Assembly: GCA_023392615.1 (NCBI GenBank)
Contig: JAEVYT010000036.1
Span: 288,413-352,412, forward strand
DNA: 64,000 nucleotides
Direction: 5' to 3'
DNA from: Bacillota bacterium
GTDB taxonomy: Bacteria > Bacillota > Clostridia > Lachnospirales > Lachnospiraceae
A program made the translations under genes and the position numbers. The notes under the pieces are model-generated. The model worked only from the letters and a program-made list of their open reading frames with translations. It had not been told where the DNA came from and did not search any database. Shown here in pieces: positions 32,640 to 42,649 of this stretch; within the stretch, counting starts at the first letter, position 1; every line of letters starts with the position of its first letter.

Positions 32640-35477
32640 CTATTGGTTTTCCAAATACTTTTTAACGTAATATCCGGTATGGGACTTCTCATTCTCTGCT
32701 ACTTCCTCTGGTGTCCCCAGCGCAATTACCGTACCACCCTTATCTCCACCTTCTGGACCGATATCAATGATATAGTCTGCTGTCTTTATTACATCCAAAT
32801 TATGTTCGATTACAACTACCGTATTCCCACTATCCGAGAATCGCTTTAAGATATCAATCAGTTTGTGAACATCAGCGAAATGCAGACCAGTTGTAGGCTC
32901 ATCCAGAATGTAGATTGTCTTACCCGTGCTTCTCTTACTTAATTCCGTTGCTAATTTTATTCTCTGTGCTTCGCCACCAGATAGGGAAGTAGATGGATGA
33001 CCTAATCGAAGGTAGGATAATCCTACGTCATGTAAGGTTTCAATCTTTCGCTTAATCGATGGCACATTTTCAAAGAAATGCACAGCCTCTTCAATCGTCA
33101 TATCAAGTACTTCATAAATATTCTTACCCTTATAACGCACCTCAAGGGTCTCTCTGTTATAACGCTTACCACCACATACTTCACATGGAACATAGATGTC
33201 CGGAAGGAAGTTCATCTCAATCTTAATAATTCCATCACCGCTGCAGGCTTCACAACGTCCACCTTTTACATTAAAGCTGAAGCGACCTTTGCTATAACCT
33301 CTCATCTTAGCATCCTGAGTTGCGGCAAAGAGATCTCTGATCTGATCAAATACACCGGTATAGGTAGCTGGGTTGGATCTTGGTGTACGACCAATCGGCG
33401 ACTGATCAATATTAATTACCTTGTCAAGTTGTTCAATTCCTAACATCTTCTCATGCTTACCCGGGATACATCTGGCTCTATTTAAATCTCTGGCAAGCCT
33501 TTTATATAATATCTCAGTTACCAGCGAACTCTTGCCGGAACCGGATACCCCTGTGATGCAAGTCATAATACCAAGTGGAATGTCCACATTAACATTCTTT
33601 AAATTGTTCTCAGAAGCTCCGATTACAGATAAGAATCCGGTTGGCTGACGTCTCTGTGAAGGAACCGGTATCTTAATTCTTCCGCTTAAGTATGCTCCTG
33701 TTGAAGATTTCTTTACCTTCATAATCTGCTTCGCAGTACCCGCAGCAACTACCTCACCGCCATGTTCTCCGGCTCCGGGACCAATATCTATAATATAGTC
33801 AGCTGCAAACATCGTATCCTCATCATGCTCTACAACAATCAGAGTATTACCAAGGTTTTTCAGATTGTTCAAGGTTTTCAGTAATTTATCATTATCTCTT
33901 TGATGCAAACCGATACTTGGTTCATCTAAGATATAAGCTACCCCCACCAGTCCCGAACCGATCTGAGTTGCCAATCTAATTCTCTGAGATTCACCACCGG
34001 ATAAGGTTCCTGTTGCACGAGAAAGGGTTAAATAATCTAGCCCAACATCTAATAAAAAGTTTATTCTTGCTCGAATTTCTTTTAATACCAGTTCACCGAT
34101 TTTCATCTGCATAGAGGTAAGTACAAGTCCTCCCATAAACGTAGCAAGTTCACGAATGGAATACTCCGTAACATCGGAGATATTCTTATCACCTACGGTT
34201 ACTGCAAGTGCCTCTCTCTTCAGACGCTTACCGTGACATTCCTTACAAGGAGTAGTCCTCATAAAGGTTTCATACTCCTGCTTTACAGTATCAGAACCGG
34301 TTTCACGATAACGTCTTTCAATATTACGAAGAAGTCCTTCAAAGGCTACATCATATACACCATATCCACGCTGTCCTTGATAATGTACTTTTACAGACTT
34401 ACCTCCTGTACCATAGATAAACATATGTCGAATATCATCCGGTAAATCCTCATATGGAGTTGCTAAGTCAAACTTGTATTCTTTCGCCAAAGCCTCCAAC
34501 ACGCTTCTGGTATAGCTGCCTTTATCACCGGCTGACTGCCAACCGGGTGCTGCGACTGCTCCATCCAATAAGCTTAAACTTTTATCCGGAATTAACAGTT
34601 CTTCATCAAATTCCATCTTGATTCCTAAACCGTGGCATTCCGGGCAGGCACCAAAAGGATTATTGAAGGAGAAGATTCTTGGTTCAATCTCGTCAATACT
34701 AATACCACAATCCGAACAAGCAAAGTTCTGGCTATAAGTAAGCTGTTCACCATCAATTACATCTACATAGAGAAGCCCCTCTGCCAGTTTCAGAACATTC
34801 TCCACAGAATCGGATAATCTTTTCTCTATCCCCTCTTTGATAACAAGTCGATCTACAATAATCTCAATATTATGTTTATTATTCTTCTCCAGTTTAATCT
34901 CTTCGGTCAATTCATAAAGGCTTCCATCCACTCGAACTCTAACATAACCACTTCTCTTTGCCTGTTCAAAAAGCTTGGTATGTTCACCCTTACGTCCTCT
35001 GACCACAGGAGCAAGAAGCTGAATCTTCGTACCCTGTGGTAGGTTCATAATCTCATCCACCATCTGATCAACTGTCTGCTTCTTAATCTCCTTACCGCAC
35101 TTCGGACAGTGTGGAATACCAATTCTTGCATATAATAAACGGAAGTAGTCATAGATCTCTGTTACTGTTCCTACAGTGGAACGAGGATTACGATTTGTAG
35201 ACTTCTGATCGATGGAAATTGCAGGGGGTAACCCCTCAATACTTTCTACATTCGGTTTCTCCATCTGCCCAAGAAATTGTCTTGCATAAGAAGATAGTGA
35301 TTCCATATATCTTCTCTGACCTTCTGCGTAAATCGTATCAAATGCCAGGGAGGACTTACCGGAGCCACTGAGTCCTGTCAGCACTACAAACTGATCTCTT
35401 GGGATATCCACACTGAGATTTTTTAAGTTATTCTCCTTAGCTCCTCTAATCTTAATATAATTTTTCTTTTCAGCCAT
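32640..35477 (-). CDS. uvrA: Excinuclease ABC subunit A (UvrA)
   Basis: This 945-residue protein is the damage-recognition ATPase of nucleotide excision repair. It has two ABC-type ATPase halves: Walker A GLSGSGKSS (about 35-43) and GVSGSGKSS (about 640-648), and signatures LSGGESQR and LSGGEAQR. Zinc-binding Cys sets (CPKCGKE, CSDCG...CPECHG, CEACSGDG...CEVCGGKRY) are intact. Length is standard. It follows uvrB by 102 nt on the same strand, so the two are probably one transcript from the promoter at 37651, ending at the hairpin at 32563. UvrA2 binds UvrB, scans DNA and loads UvrB at lesions. Confidence 0.98.
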   Translation of the reverse strand: MAEKKNYIKIRGAKENNLKNLSVDIPRDQFVVLTGLSGSGKSSLAFDTIYAEGQRRYMESLSSYARQFLGQMEKPNVESIEGLPPAISIDQKSTNRNPRSTVGTVTEIYDYFRLLYARIGIPHCPKCGKEIKKQTVDQMVDEIMNLPQGTKIQLLAPVVRGRKGEHTKLFEQAKRSGYVRVRVDGSLYELTEEIKLEKNNKHNIEIIVDRLVIKEGIEKRLSDSVENVLKLAEGLLYVDVIDGEQLTYSQNFACSDCGISIDEIEPRIFSFNNPFGACPECHGLGIKMEFDEELLIPDKSLSLLDGAVAAPGWQSAGDKGSYTRSVLEALAKEYKFDLATPYEDLPDDIRHMFIYGTGGKSVKVHYQGQRGYGVYDVAFEGLLRNIERRYRETGSDTVKQEYETFMRTTPCKECHGKRLKREALAVTVGDKNISDVTEYSIRELATFMGGLVLTSMQMKIGELVLKEIRARINFLLDVGLDYLTLSRATGTLSGGESQRIRLATQIGSGLVGVAYILDEPSIGLHQRDNDKLLKTLNNLKNLGNTLIVVEHDEDTMFAADYIIDIGPGAGEHGGEVVAAGTAKQIMKVKKSSTGAYLSGRIKIPVPSQRRQPTGFLSVIGASENNLKNVNVDIPLGIMTCITGVSGSGKSSLVTEILYKRLARDLNRARCIPGKHEKMLGIEQLDKVINIDQSPIGRTPRSNPATYTGVFDQIRDLFAATQDAKMRGYSKGRFSFNVKGGRCEACSGDGIIKIEMNFLPDIYVPCEVCGGKRYNRETLEVRYKGKNIYEVLDMTIEEAVHFFENVPSIKRKIETLHDVGLSYLRLGHPSTSLSGGEAQRIKLATELSKRSTGKTIYILDEPTTGLHFADVHKLIDILKRFSDSGNTVVVIEHNLDVIKTADYIIDIGPEGGDKGGTVIALGTPEEVAENEKSHTGYYVKKYLENQ

Positions 35478-35579
35478 TTTTTCACCCGCTTAGATTCTAA
35501 TATCTTCTTTCTCTTATCTACCTTTTCTTATCTGCTATTCTTACCTGTTTTCTTATCTGCTTTTCATAACATTTGTCTC

Positions 35580-37565
35580 TTATTTTGCCAAATCCAAGAG
35601 CTGTTTCTTTATCTCAACCATCTTATCTCTTAGCTCTGCTGCCTTCTCGAAGTTTAACTCTGCCGCTGCAGTATGCATCTGCTGAGTAATCTTCTTCACC
35701 AATACCTCTAATTCCTGACGGGACATGGATTCCATATCCTTCTCAATCTCATTGATATTCGTGTCTGCCTTCTTGGAGATACTAATCAGATCACGTATCT
35801 TCTTTTTAATGGTTGTCGGAGTTATTCCATGCTTCTCGTTATATGCTTGTTGAATCTGTCTTCTTCGATTTGTCTCGGATAATGCCTTTTGCATTGAATC
35901 CGTAATCTTATCCGCATACATCACAACATGTCCGTCCGCATTACGTGCAGCACGTCCTATCGTCTGAATTAACGATGTCTCAGATCTTAGGAAGCCTTCC
36001 TTATCTGCATCCAGAATAGCCACTAAGCCAACTTCCGGAATATCAAGTCCCTCTCGCAACAGATTAATACCAACCAAAACATCAAAAACATCCATACGCA
36101 TATCTCGTATAATCTCCGATCGTTCCAGAGTATTAATATCGGAATGTAAGTATTTAACACGAATTCCAACCTCTCTGAGATAAGAGGTCAGATCCTCTGC
36201 CATCTTTTTCGTCAGTGTTGTGACTAACACCTTATTCTTCTTATTTAACTCTTTGTGAATCTCACCGAGGAGATCATCTATCTGTCCGGTAACCGGTCTT
36301 ACCGATACTTCGGGATCTAATAAACCGGTCGGTCTGATTACCTGTTCGGTACGAAGCAACTCATGGTCCTTCTCATAAACTGAAGGAGTAGCTGATACGA
36401 ACATAATCTGACTGATTTTGCTTTCAAATTCTTCGAAATTCAACGGACGGTTATCCAGTGCTGAAGGCAAACGGAAACCAAAATCCACAAGTGTTTGTTT
36501 TCTTGAGCGGTCTCCGGCATACATGCCTCTTACCTGTGGCAGAGTTATATGGGATTCATCCACAATTATTAGAAAATCGTCTGGAAAATAATCCATTAAG
36601 GTATGCGGAGCGCATCCCGGTTCTAGGCCAGTCAGATGCCTTGAATAGTTCTCTATGCCGGAGCAAAATCCGGTTTCTCTCATCATTTCTATATCAAAAT
36701 TCGTTCGCTCCGATATTCTCTGTGCTTCTAAAAGCTTATCTTCACTCTTAAAATATCGAACCTGTTCAATCATCTCTTCTTCTATGTTCTGAATTGCCTG
36801 CGCAAGCTTGTCCTGAGATACCACATAGTGGGAGGCTGGGAATATCACCAGATGCTCTAGTTTCGCCTTAATCTCACCGGTCAGAATATCGATCTCAAGG
36901 ATTCTCTCTACCTCATCTCCAAAGAATTCAACTCGTACTGCCACTTCAGCAGAGGAAATCGGAAATATCTCAACCACATCGCCTCTTACACGAAAAGTTC
37001 CTCGCTTAAAATCCATGTCATTACGATCATACTGTATCTCAATTAACTTTTTCAGTACTTCATCTCGATCTTTATTCATACCCGGTCTTAAGGAGAGTAC
37101 CATATTCTGATAATCAATCGGGCTACCCAAACCATAGATACAAGATACACTGGCAACAATTATTACATCACTTCGCTCTGCTAATGAAGCAGTCGCTGAG
37201 TGCCTTAATTTATCAATCTCATCATTAATTGAGGAGTCCTTCTCAATATAAGTATCCGTGGAAGGAACATAAGCCTCCGGTTGATAATAATCATAATAAC
37301 TCACAAAATACTCAACCGCATTCTCCGGAAAAAATTCTTTGAACTCACCGTATAACTGAGCCGCAAGAGTCTTATTATGTGCAATGATCAAAGTTGGTTT
37401 TTGTATCTGTTGAATGACATTCGCCATCGTAAAGGTTTTACCGGAACCGGTTACACCAAGTAATGTCTGGCACTGATTTCCGCTGCGGAAACCATCTACC
37501 AAATCCTTGATTGCCTCAGGTTGATCGCCTGTAGGTTGGTATTCGGAAACCAATTTAAACTCCAT
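35580..37565 (-). CDS. uvrB: Excinuclease ABC subunit B (UvrB)
   Basis: This 661-residue helicase-like protein verifies lesions and recruits UvrC. Walker A GVTGSGKTFT lies near 38-47, the YYDYYQPEAYVP beta-hairpin region near 90-101, helicase motifs (DESH, SATPS, REGLDIPE, QTIGRAARN) are intact, and the C-terminal UVR domain ends the protein (LNFEKAAELRDKM). The start was set at the ATG at 37565, with GGAGG 9 nt upstream; a TTG 6 nt earlier is less likely. The leader contains a TAGAC-ACAGTGTA / TACACTGT-GTCTA hairpin (37591-37649). Upstream lie a good promoter and an SOS-like box. Confidence 0.98.
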   Translation of the reverse strand: MEFKLVSEYQPTGDQPEAIKDLVDGFRSGNQCQTLLGVTGSGKTFTMANVIQQIQKPTLIIAHNKTLAAQLYGEFKEFFPENAVEYFVSYYDYYQPEAYVPSTDTYIEKDSSINDEIDKLRHSATASLAERSDVIIVASVSCIYGLGSPIDYQNMVLSLRPGMNKDRDEVLKKLIEIQYDRNDMDFKRGTFRVRGDVVEIFPISSAEVAVRVEFFGDEVERILEIDILTGEIKAKLEHLVIFPASHYVVSQDKLAQAIQNIEEEMIEQVRYFKSEDKLLEAQRISERTNFDIEMMRETGFCSGIENYSRHLTGLEPGCAPHTLMDYFPDDFLIIVDESHITLPQVRGMYAGDRSRKQTLVDFGFRLPSALDNRPLNFEEFESKISQIMFVSATPSVYEKDHELLRTEQVIRPTGLLDPEVSVRPVTGQIDDLLGEIHKELNKKNKVLVTTLTKKMAEDLTSYLREVGIRVKYLHSDINTLERSEIIRDMRMDVFDVLVGINLLREGLDIPEVGLVAILDADKEGFLRSETSLIQTIGRAARNADGHVVMYADKITDSMQKALSETNRRRQIQQAYNEKHGITPTTIKKKIRDLISISKKADTNINEIEKDMESMSRQELEVLVKKITQQMHTAAAELNFEKAAELRDKMVEIKKQLLDLAK

Positions 37566-37650
37566 AAACAAAACCTCCCTGCTACTCGTATAGACTACAG
37601 TGTATCCATTTTGGGGAAATTAACGCACTACACTGTTTGGAATGTCTATA

Positions 37651-37701
37651 ATTCTATCATAGCAGGGATGTAAAATCAATACATTTTCGAATGTTTGTTC
37701 T
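37651..37701 (-). promoter_or_regulatory. uvrB promoter with SOS-like (LexA) box
   Basis: On the minus strand TTGATT (37674-37679), a 17-nt spacer and TAGAAT (37651-37656) form a promoter. CGAATGTTTGTTCT (37688-37701) differs at two positions from the Firmicutes LexA site CGAAC-N4-GTTCG and lies 8 nt upstream of the -35 box. A further AGAACGTGTTCT (37710-37721) has the wrong spacing. LexA control of uvrBA would be expected. Confidence 0.65.
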
Positions 37702-37724
37702 GATTTTTAAGAACGTGTTCTAAG

Positions 37725-37763
37725 TACCAACGACTTCATACAGTTGTTTAAGAATATATGTTT
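37725..37763 (+). repeat. Dispersed intergenic repeat, copy 1
   Basis: A stretch starting ACCAACGACTTCAT and ending ATATGTTT closely matches one at 48453-48490 in the same orientation, differing mainly by single-base changes and a one-base insertion. The flanks are unrelated. The gap around it (37566-37845) otherwise holds the uvrB promoter. Confidence 0.65.
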
Positions 37764-37845
37764 AGCAATTCTTTGGGTATCTACTAAATTCATACATATT
37801 GACGATAGTATTTTAGTCTTAATTATTGCCAAGCAAATATCTCCC

Positions 37846-38403
37846 TTAATAATTCTCACAATTCAACTGGTAATAGCCTTGCGGGTAATCACATACCGGA
37901 CAAACCTCAGGTGCACATTCATCATAAACCAAATTACCGCAATTAAGGCATACCCATACCATCTTCTGCTTTTTACAGAAAACCTCATCCTGCATGATAT
38001 TTTCAGCCAGTTTGCGAAATCTCATATCATGATGATGCTCAATATTTGCTACCCCTTCAAATAAATCTGCGATATCATAATATCCTTCTCTTTTTGCTTC
38101 CTTTGCATAATTCATATACATCTCTGTCCATTCAAAATGCTCACCGGAATATGCATTCTTAAGATTGTCAAGGGTGCATGGTACCTCACCACCATTCAGA
38201 ATTTTGTACCAAATTTCGGCATGTTCACGTTCATTTCCTGAGGTTTCTAAAAAGATATTGCCAATTTGTTCATAGCCGTCTTCCTTTGCCTTCCTACCAA
38301 AAATCGCATATTTTCCGCTTGCGGATGTTTCTCCGGCAAACGCATCTTTCAAGTTTTTGTAGGTTTTACTTTTCGTAAAATCATCCTCGTGGTTATCGTA
38401 CAT
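37846..38403 (-). CDS. Rubrerythrin
   Basis: This 185-residue protein has a di-iron ferritin-like domain with paired ExxH motifs (GETSASGKY, GNEREHAEIW near 60, ANIEHHHDMRF near 118-128) and a C-terminal rubredoxin-like domain with two Cys pairs (CLNCG and CPVCDYP). Rubrerythrin reduces hydrogen peroxide in anaerobes using electrons from rubredoxin-type donors. GGAGG precedes the ATG. No operon partner is seen; it is one of several oxidative-stress or redox proteins in the window. Both rubredoxin Cys pairs and the ferritin ligands look complete. Confidence 0.95.
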   Translation of the reverse strand: MYDNHEDDFTKSKTYKNLKDAFAGETSASGKYAIFGRKAKEDGYEQIGNIFLETSGNEREHAEIWYKILNGGEVPCTLDNLKNAYSGEHFEWTEMYMNYAKEAKREGYYDIADLFEGVANIEHHHDMRFRKLAENIMQDEVFCKKQKMVWVCLNCGNLVYDECAPEVCPVCDYPQGYYQLNCENY

Positions 38404-38548
38404 AAGTGCCTCCGATAATTATATTCCTTAATTATCTTATGACCTTATCACATTTTCTGTTAATCTTAAGTGAATAGATACCTATCCTATTTCATGTTTT
38501 TATCGCTAGCTCTTAGATATTCGTTTTTCATCCACAACCATAACTTAT

Positions 38549-40294
38549 TTAGCCCTTGTTATCCACACTATGATATAGTTGTGCATAAAATCCGTTTTTA
38601 ATCAAGAGATCCTCATGACTCCCTTGTTCAATAATCTGACCGTTATTCATAACAAGAATACGATCCGCTTCTTGAATCGTTGATAATCTATGGGCAACCA
38701 CAAAGCTGGTACGACCCTCCATCAAAGTCGCGAAAGCTTTCTGTATCTTAATCTCTGTACGAGTATCAATATTACTTGTTGCTTCATCAAGAATTAGCAT
38801 TGATGGCTTCATCAACATTACTCTGGCGATACATAATAATTGCTTCTGACCCTGTGATATATTTCCTCCATCCTCCGTTAGAAGGGTATCATATCCCTTT
38901 GGCAAACGCTTAATGAAACCATGTGCATGCGCTGCTTTCGCAGCTGCAAGAATCTCTTCCTCAGTGGCATCCTCTCTGCCATATGCAATATTCTCACGTA
39001 CTGTTCCCTGAAACAGCCAGGTATCCTGAAGAACCATGCCATATAAGCTACGAAGTGCCTTCCTCTTCATTGCCTTAATATTAGTTCCATTTACCTCAAT
39101 CTCCCCTGCATCACTGTCATAAAAACGCATTAGGAGATTAATAATTGTTGTCTTTCCACTTCCAGTTGGCCCAACAATTGCAATTCTTTGTCCCGGTTCA
39201 ACATAAAGATTAAAGTCATTTATTAATCCGCTTTCTTTATTATAGGAAAAATCCACGTGATCTATCTTAACTGTTCCATCTCCATAAGATACCTCAGCCA
39301 GACCCTCTTCACTACTTTCCTCCTCTTCATCTAACACAGCGAACACTCTCTGCGCCGATGCCATGGCGGATTGTAGCTCTGTTATGATACCTGATATCTC
39401 ATTAAATGGTTTTGTATATTGATTCGCATAAGCTAAAAAGCCCGACAGCTGACCAATTGAAATCAATCCATTTATTGCAGTAAATGCTCCGTATATTCCT
39501 ACTGTAGCATATACGATACCATTTACAAATCTTGTACACGGATTGGTAAGCGAGGAATAAAACTGTGCTGTAACCCCACATTTATGCAGTCTTTGGTTAA
39601 TCTCCTCAAACCGATCAACAGCTCTGTCCTCATAGGATAAAAGTTTTACCAATTTTTGATTCGAAATCATCTCTTCAACCAAACCACCCATTTCACCTTT
39701 TATCTTTGACTGCTCACTGAATTTGTGATAAATTCGCCGTGAGATAAACGCAGCCACAAAGAGGGATAACGGTGTTAACAATATAACTGCCAGAGCAATC
39801 TTTACATTAATCATTAACATAAATATGATTGTACCGATTATCGTCACCACTCCTGTGAACAATCCGGCAAACCCCTGTAATAGGCCATCCGAAACTGCAT
39901 CTATATCATTAACCATACGATTAATGATATTCCCATGGGAATTTTGATCAATATAGGAAAGTGGAACCTGATTCAATTTTTGAAACACTTGATTTCTCAG
40001 ATCCTTGATTGTTTTAAATGTAATATGGTTTGTAAAAAACGTCATTAACCACTGAAATAATGAACTTCCTGCGATGGCCAGCACCAGATATCCCAATATC
40101 GGTAATATTTGATCGAATTCTACATGACCCTTTCCGATTATATGATCAACTGCTTTACCAATTAGTATCGGTGTCATCAGGGATAGAGCGACACTGACCA
40201 TAGCGCAAACCAAAGCAATTATCATACTGATACGATACGGGCGTGTATATTCCAATAGTCTTTTAAATACGGAGGTGTGTTTTCTTTTATTCAT
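38549..40294 (-). CDS. Heterodimeric ABC exporter, subunit 2 (LmrD/BmrD-like)
   Basis: This 581-residue half transporter has six membrane segments in the first 320 residues and an ATPase domain with Walker A GPTGSGKTT, Walker B MLILDEATSNID and an H-loop VAHRL. The signature motif is ISQGQ instead of LSGGQ. The start at 40294 follows AAGGAGGG with 8 nt spacing and overlaps the upstream subunit by 8 nt; a longer frame from 40315 starts within that site. Together with the upstream gene it forms a type IV heterodimeric exporter as in BmrCD, LmrCD and TM287/288. Such pumps export drugs or peptides. Confidence 0.9.
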   Translation of the reverse strand: MNKRKHTSVFKRLLEYTRPYRISMIIALVCAMVSVALSLMTPILIGKAVDHIIGKGHVEFDQILPILGYLVLAIAGSSLFQWLMTFFTNHITFKTIKDLRNQVFQKLNQVPLSYIDQNSHGNIINRMVNDIDAVSDGLLQGFAGLFTGVVTIIGTIIFMLMINVKIALAVILLTPLSLFVAAFISRRIYHKFSEQSKIKGEMGGLVEEMISNQKLVKLLSYEDRAVDRFEEINQRLHKCGVTAQFYSSLTNPCTRFVNGIVYATVGIYGAFTAINGLISIGQLSGFLAYANQYTKPFNEISGIITELQSAMASAQRVFAVLDEEEESSEEGLAEVSYGDGTVKIDHVDFSYNKESGLINDFNLYVEPGQRIAIVGPTGSGKTTIINLLMRFYDSDAGEIEVNGTNIKAMKRKALRSLYGMVLQDTWLFQGTVRENIAYGREDATEEEILAAAKAAHAHGFIKRLPKGYDTLLTEDGGNISQGQKQLLCIARVMLMKPSMLILDEATSNIDTRTEIKIQKAFATLMEGRTSFVVAHRLSTIQEADRILVMNNGQIIEQGSHEDLLIKNGFYAQLYHSVDNKG

Positions 40295-42086
40295 GACTAT
40301 CACCCTCCTTACCATCTAACTGAGAGTGGCAAATCTCCTGATAAACCTCACAGGTTTTAATTAGATCCTCATGTTTTCCGCTGCCTGCTATCTTCCCGTC
40401 ATCAAGTACAATAATTTGATCGGCTCCACGTATAGCCCCCACTCTTTGCGATACCATAATTACAGTTGTATTTTTTAATTCCTCTCGAAGTGCTTTTTGA
40501 AGCTTTGCATCCGTAGCATAATCCAGTGCACTAGAACTGTCATCCAGAATAAGGATGTCCGGACTACTTACAATTGCCCTTGCAATTGCCAACCTTTGTC
40601 TCTGTCCACCGGATAAATTTTTACCTCCCTGCATGATAAGGTAATCTGTCCTTTCCTGTAACTTATCAACAAATTCCTTAGCCTGTGCGATTCGTAAAGC
40701 CTTCTCTATCTCTTCATTCGTGGCATACTGATATGCCATTTTTATATTATCTTTTATCGTGCCATAGAATAACACGGTTTTCTGTGGCACCATGCTAACA
40801 CTCTTACGAAGTTCCTCAAAGGAATATTCCTGAACAGGTATCCCTCTAAGCAAAATCTCTCCTCCTGACACATCATATAGCCTAGGCAAAAGATTAACAA
40901 GCGTAGATTTTCCCGATCCGGTTCCTCCTATAATTCCTATCACCTCTCCTGCATTAATCTCTAGATTAATACCCTCTAAAGCATACTCCTCTGAATCCGG
41001 ATAAGAGAAGATGACCTCCCTTAATGATAAGAGCGGTTTCATCCCCCTAATTATTGTAGAATTTATCTCTCCCGGAATATCCGCTTCGGTACTCAAATTA
41101 CGTTCCTCGCTAATATTCCTACTGAAGTCACCCTCCACAAGGGAAGACTTCATATCAAATACCTGATTAATTCTGGCACCTGACGCTGCTGCCTTTGTAA
41201 AGATTATTACCAAATTAACGACCACTACCAGCGCTAATGAAATCTGTGTCATATAATTAATCAAAGCGATTACTTCACCCTGAGTAAGACCACCAATATT
41301 TACTCTCACTCCACCGAACCAGATAATCGCTACAATAGCCAGATTCATGAGTACAAAGGTAGCCGGGCTAAGAAGTGCCGATAGCTTCCCAACTCGAATT
41401 GCGATATCGGAGGCTTGATCATTTACCTCATTAAAATGCTTGATCTGCTTTTCCTGATTTGAGAAAGCCCGAATTACTCTGGCTCCGCTTAGGTTCTCCC
41501 TGGTAAGCAATGAAATGATATCAATCACTTTCTGTCTTGCGCGGTATAAAGGTACTGACTTCTTCATAATAAAAAATAATAATAAAACAATTAACGGTCC
41601 AACGATAAGAAATATTATAGAAAGTCTGAGATCTAACATCATAGCCATCACTGTAGCACCAATTACTAAAAATGGAGCCCTCACCACCAATCGAATCAGC
41701 ATAGCGACAGCCAGCTGCATTTGATTCACATCATTTGTTATAATTGTAATAAGTGAATTCGTTCCTAACTTATCTATTTCTGCATGAGATAACTGGTTGA
41801 TATGGGCAAATAGATCATTCCTTACCTTGGTACCGAAGCCTTGGGAGGCTTTTGATGCACTATACTGACAGATTAATGCAAAAATAAGGCCAGCCACTCC
41901 AAGCAATAGTATAATTCCGCCTTTTTGGAGTACATAGCCCTTATCCTGATTTTTTATTCCGATATCAATAATGGAAGCCATTACAAGCGGCACAATCAGC
42001 TCGAAAACTGCCTCCATTAATTTGAAAAATGGTCCGATTATAATTTCTACTTTAAAATATTTTAAATATCTTGCTAAACGTATCAT
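40287..42086 (-). CDS. Heterodimeric ABC exporter, subunit 1 (LmrC/BmrC-like)
   Basis: This 599-residue half transporter has six membrane segments and an ATPase domain with Walker A GGTGSGKST and signature LSGGQRQR. The catalytic Glu after Walker B is Asp (ILILDDSSSALD) and the H-loop His is Gln (VSQRV). These changes make the ATP site completed by this subunit's Walker motifs non-catalytic; with the partner's degenerate ISQGQ signature, one of the two ATP sites is inactive. This asymmetry is normal in this subgroup. An insert near residues 325-350 before the ATPase domain is a little longer than usual. Confidence 0.9.
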   Translation of the reverse strand: MIRLARYLKYFKVEIIIGPFFKLMEAVFELIVPLVMASIIDIGIKNQDKGYVLQKGGIILLLGVAGLIFALICQYSASKASQGFGTKVRNDLFAHINQLSHAEIDKLGTNSLITIITNDVNQMQLAVAMLIRLVVRAPFLVIGATVMAMMLDLRLSIIFLIVGPLIVLLLFFIMKKSVPLYRARQKVIDIISLLTRENLSGARVIRAFSNQEKQIKHFNEVNDQASDIAIRVGKLSALLSPATFVLMNLAIVAIIWFGGVRVNIGGLTQGEVIALINYMTQISLALVVVVNLVIIFTKAAASGARINQVFDMKSSLVEGDFSRNISEERNLSTEADIPGEINSTIIRGMKPLLSLREVIFSYPDSEEYALEGINLEINAGEVIGIIGGTGSGKSTLVNLLPRLYDVSGGEILLRGIPVQEYSFEELRKSVSMVPQKTVLFYGTIKDNIKMAYQYATNEEIEKALRIAQAKEFVDKLQERTDYLIMQGGKNLSGGQRQRLAIARAIVSSPDILILDDSSSALDYATDAKLQKALREELKNTTVIMVSQRVGAIRGADQIIVLDDGKIAGSGKHEDLIKTCEVYQEICHSQLDGKEGDSHE

Positions 42087-42184
42087 ATCCTACCTCTTAT
42101 GTTCTACTTCTGTGGTCATGCACAAATGCCATTTAGTTTGTACACTATTATGAATTAATAACTTCTATTGAGACATTTTCTTAA

Positions 42185-42649
42185 TTAAGAATCTTCATCC
42201 TTCTTCGAATTGATTGCTTTGTAGCACACACGAAGAAATGCTTCACGAAATCTATCATTATCATCCGAAGTTCGTTTTCTGGAACGTCCTCTAATTCTAT
42301 CACCCGCTCTGCGACGTTTTTTTGCTATATCTCTCTCCATCAACATGACTTCAATATTCTCATTGGTGTAAACCTTACCATTTGGATGGATTGCATATGC
42401 CCCTTTACCAAGTGCCATAGCACCCACTCCATAATCCTGTGTAATAATGATATCGCCTCGGTTAGAACGATTAATCAGTGCAAAATCCACTGCATCCGGT
42501 GCCTTGCTGACCATAACAATCTCACTATAATCGGAGGTCAGTATATGACTAGTGTCAATAAACATAGTCACCGGTATCTGCATACTCCGAGCGACTTCCT
42601 CTATAATATCCTTAACCGGGCAAGCATCTGCATCTACCAATATCCTCAT
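42185..42649 (-). CDS. YaiI/YqxD-family (DUF188) protein
   Basis: This 154-residue protein has the family signature RILVDADACPVKDIIEE at the N-terminus, a middle DTSH...SDYSEIVMVSKAPDAVDFALI region and ITQDYGVGAMAL, as in YaiI/YqxD proteins, which have a PIN-like nuclease fold of unconfirmed activity. The C-terminus is Arg-rich and ends in a positively charged tail (KKRRRAGDRIRGRSRKR), suggesting nucleic-acid contact. The start at 42649 follows GGGAGGGA; an in-frame ATG at 42715 would add 22 residues without a site. Nothing nearby indicates its pathway. Confidence 0.85.
   Translation of the reverse strand: MRILVDADACPVKDIIEEVARSMQIPVTMFIDTSHILTSDYSEIVMVSKAPDAVDFALINRSNRGDIIITQDYGVGAMALGKGAYAIHPNGKVYTNENIEVMLMERDIAKKRRRAGDRIRGRSRKRTSDDNDRFREAFLRVCYKAINSKKDEDS

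Noticed and set aside
37710..37721. AGAACGTGTTCT as a LexA site
   Set aside because: The half-sites are separated by two bases instead of four; the site at 37688 fits better.
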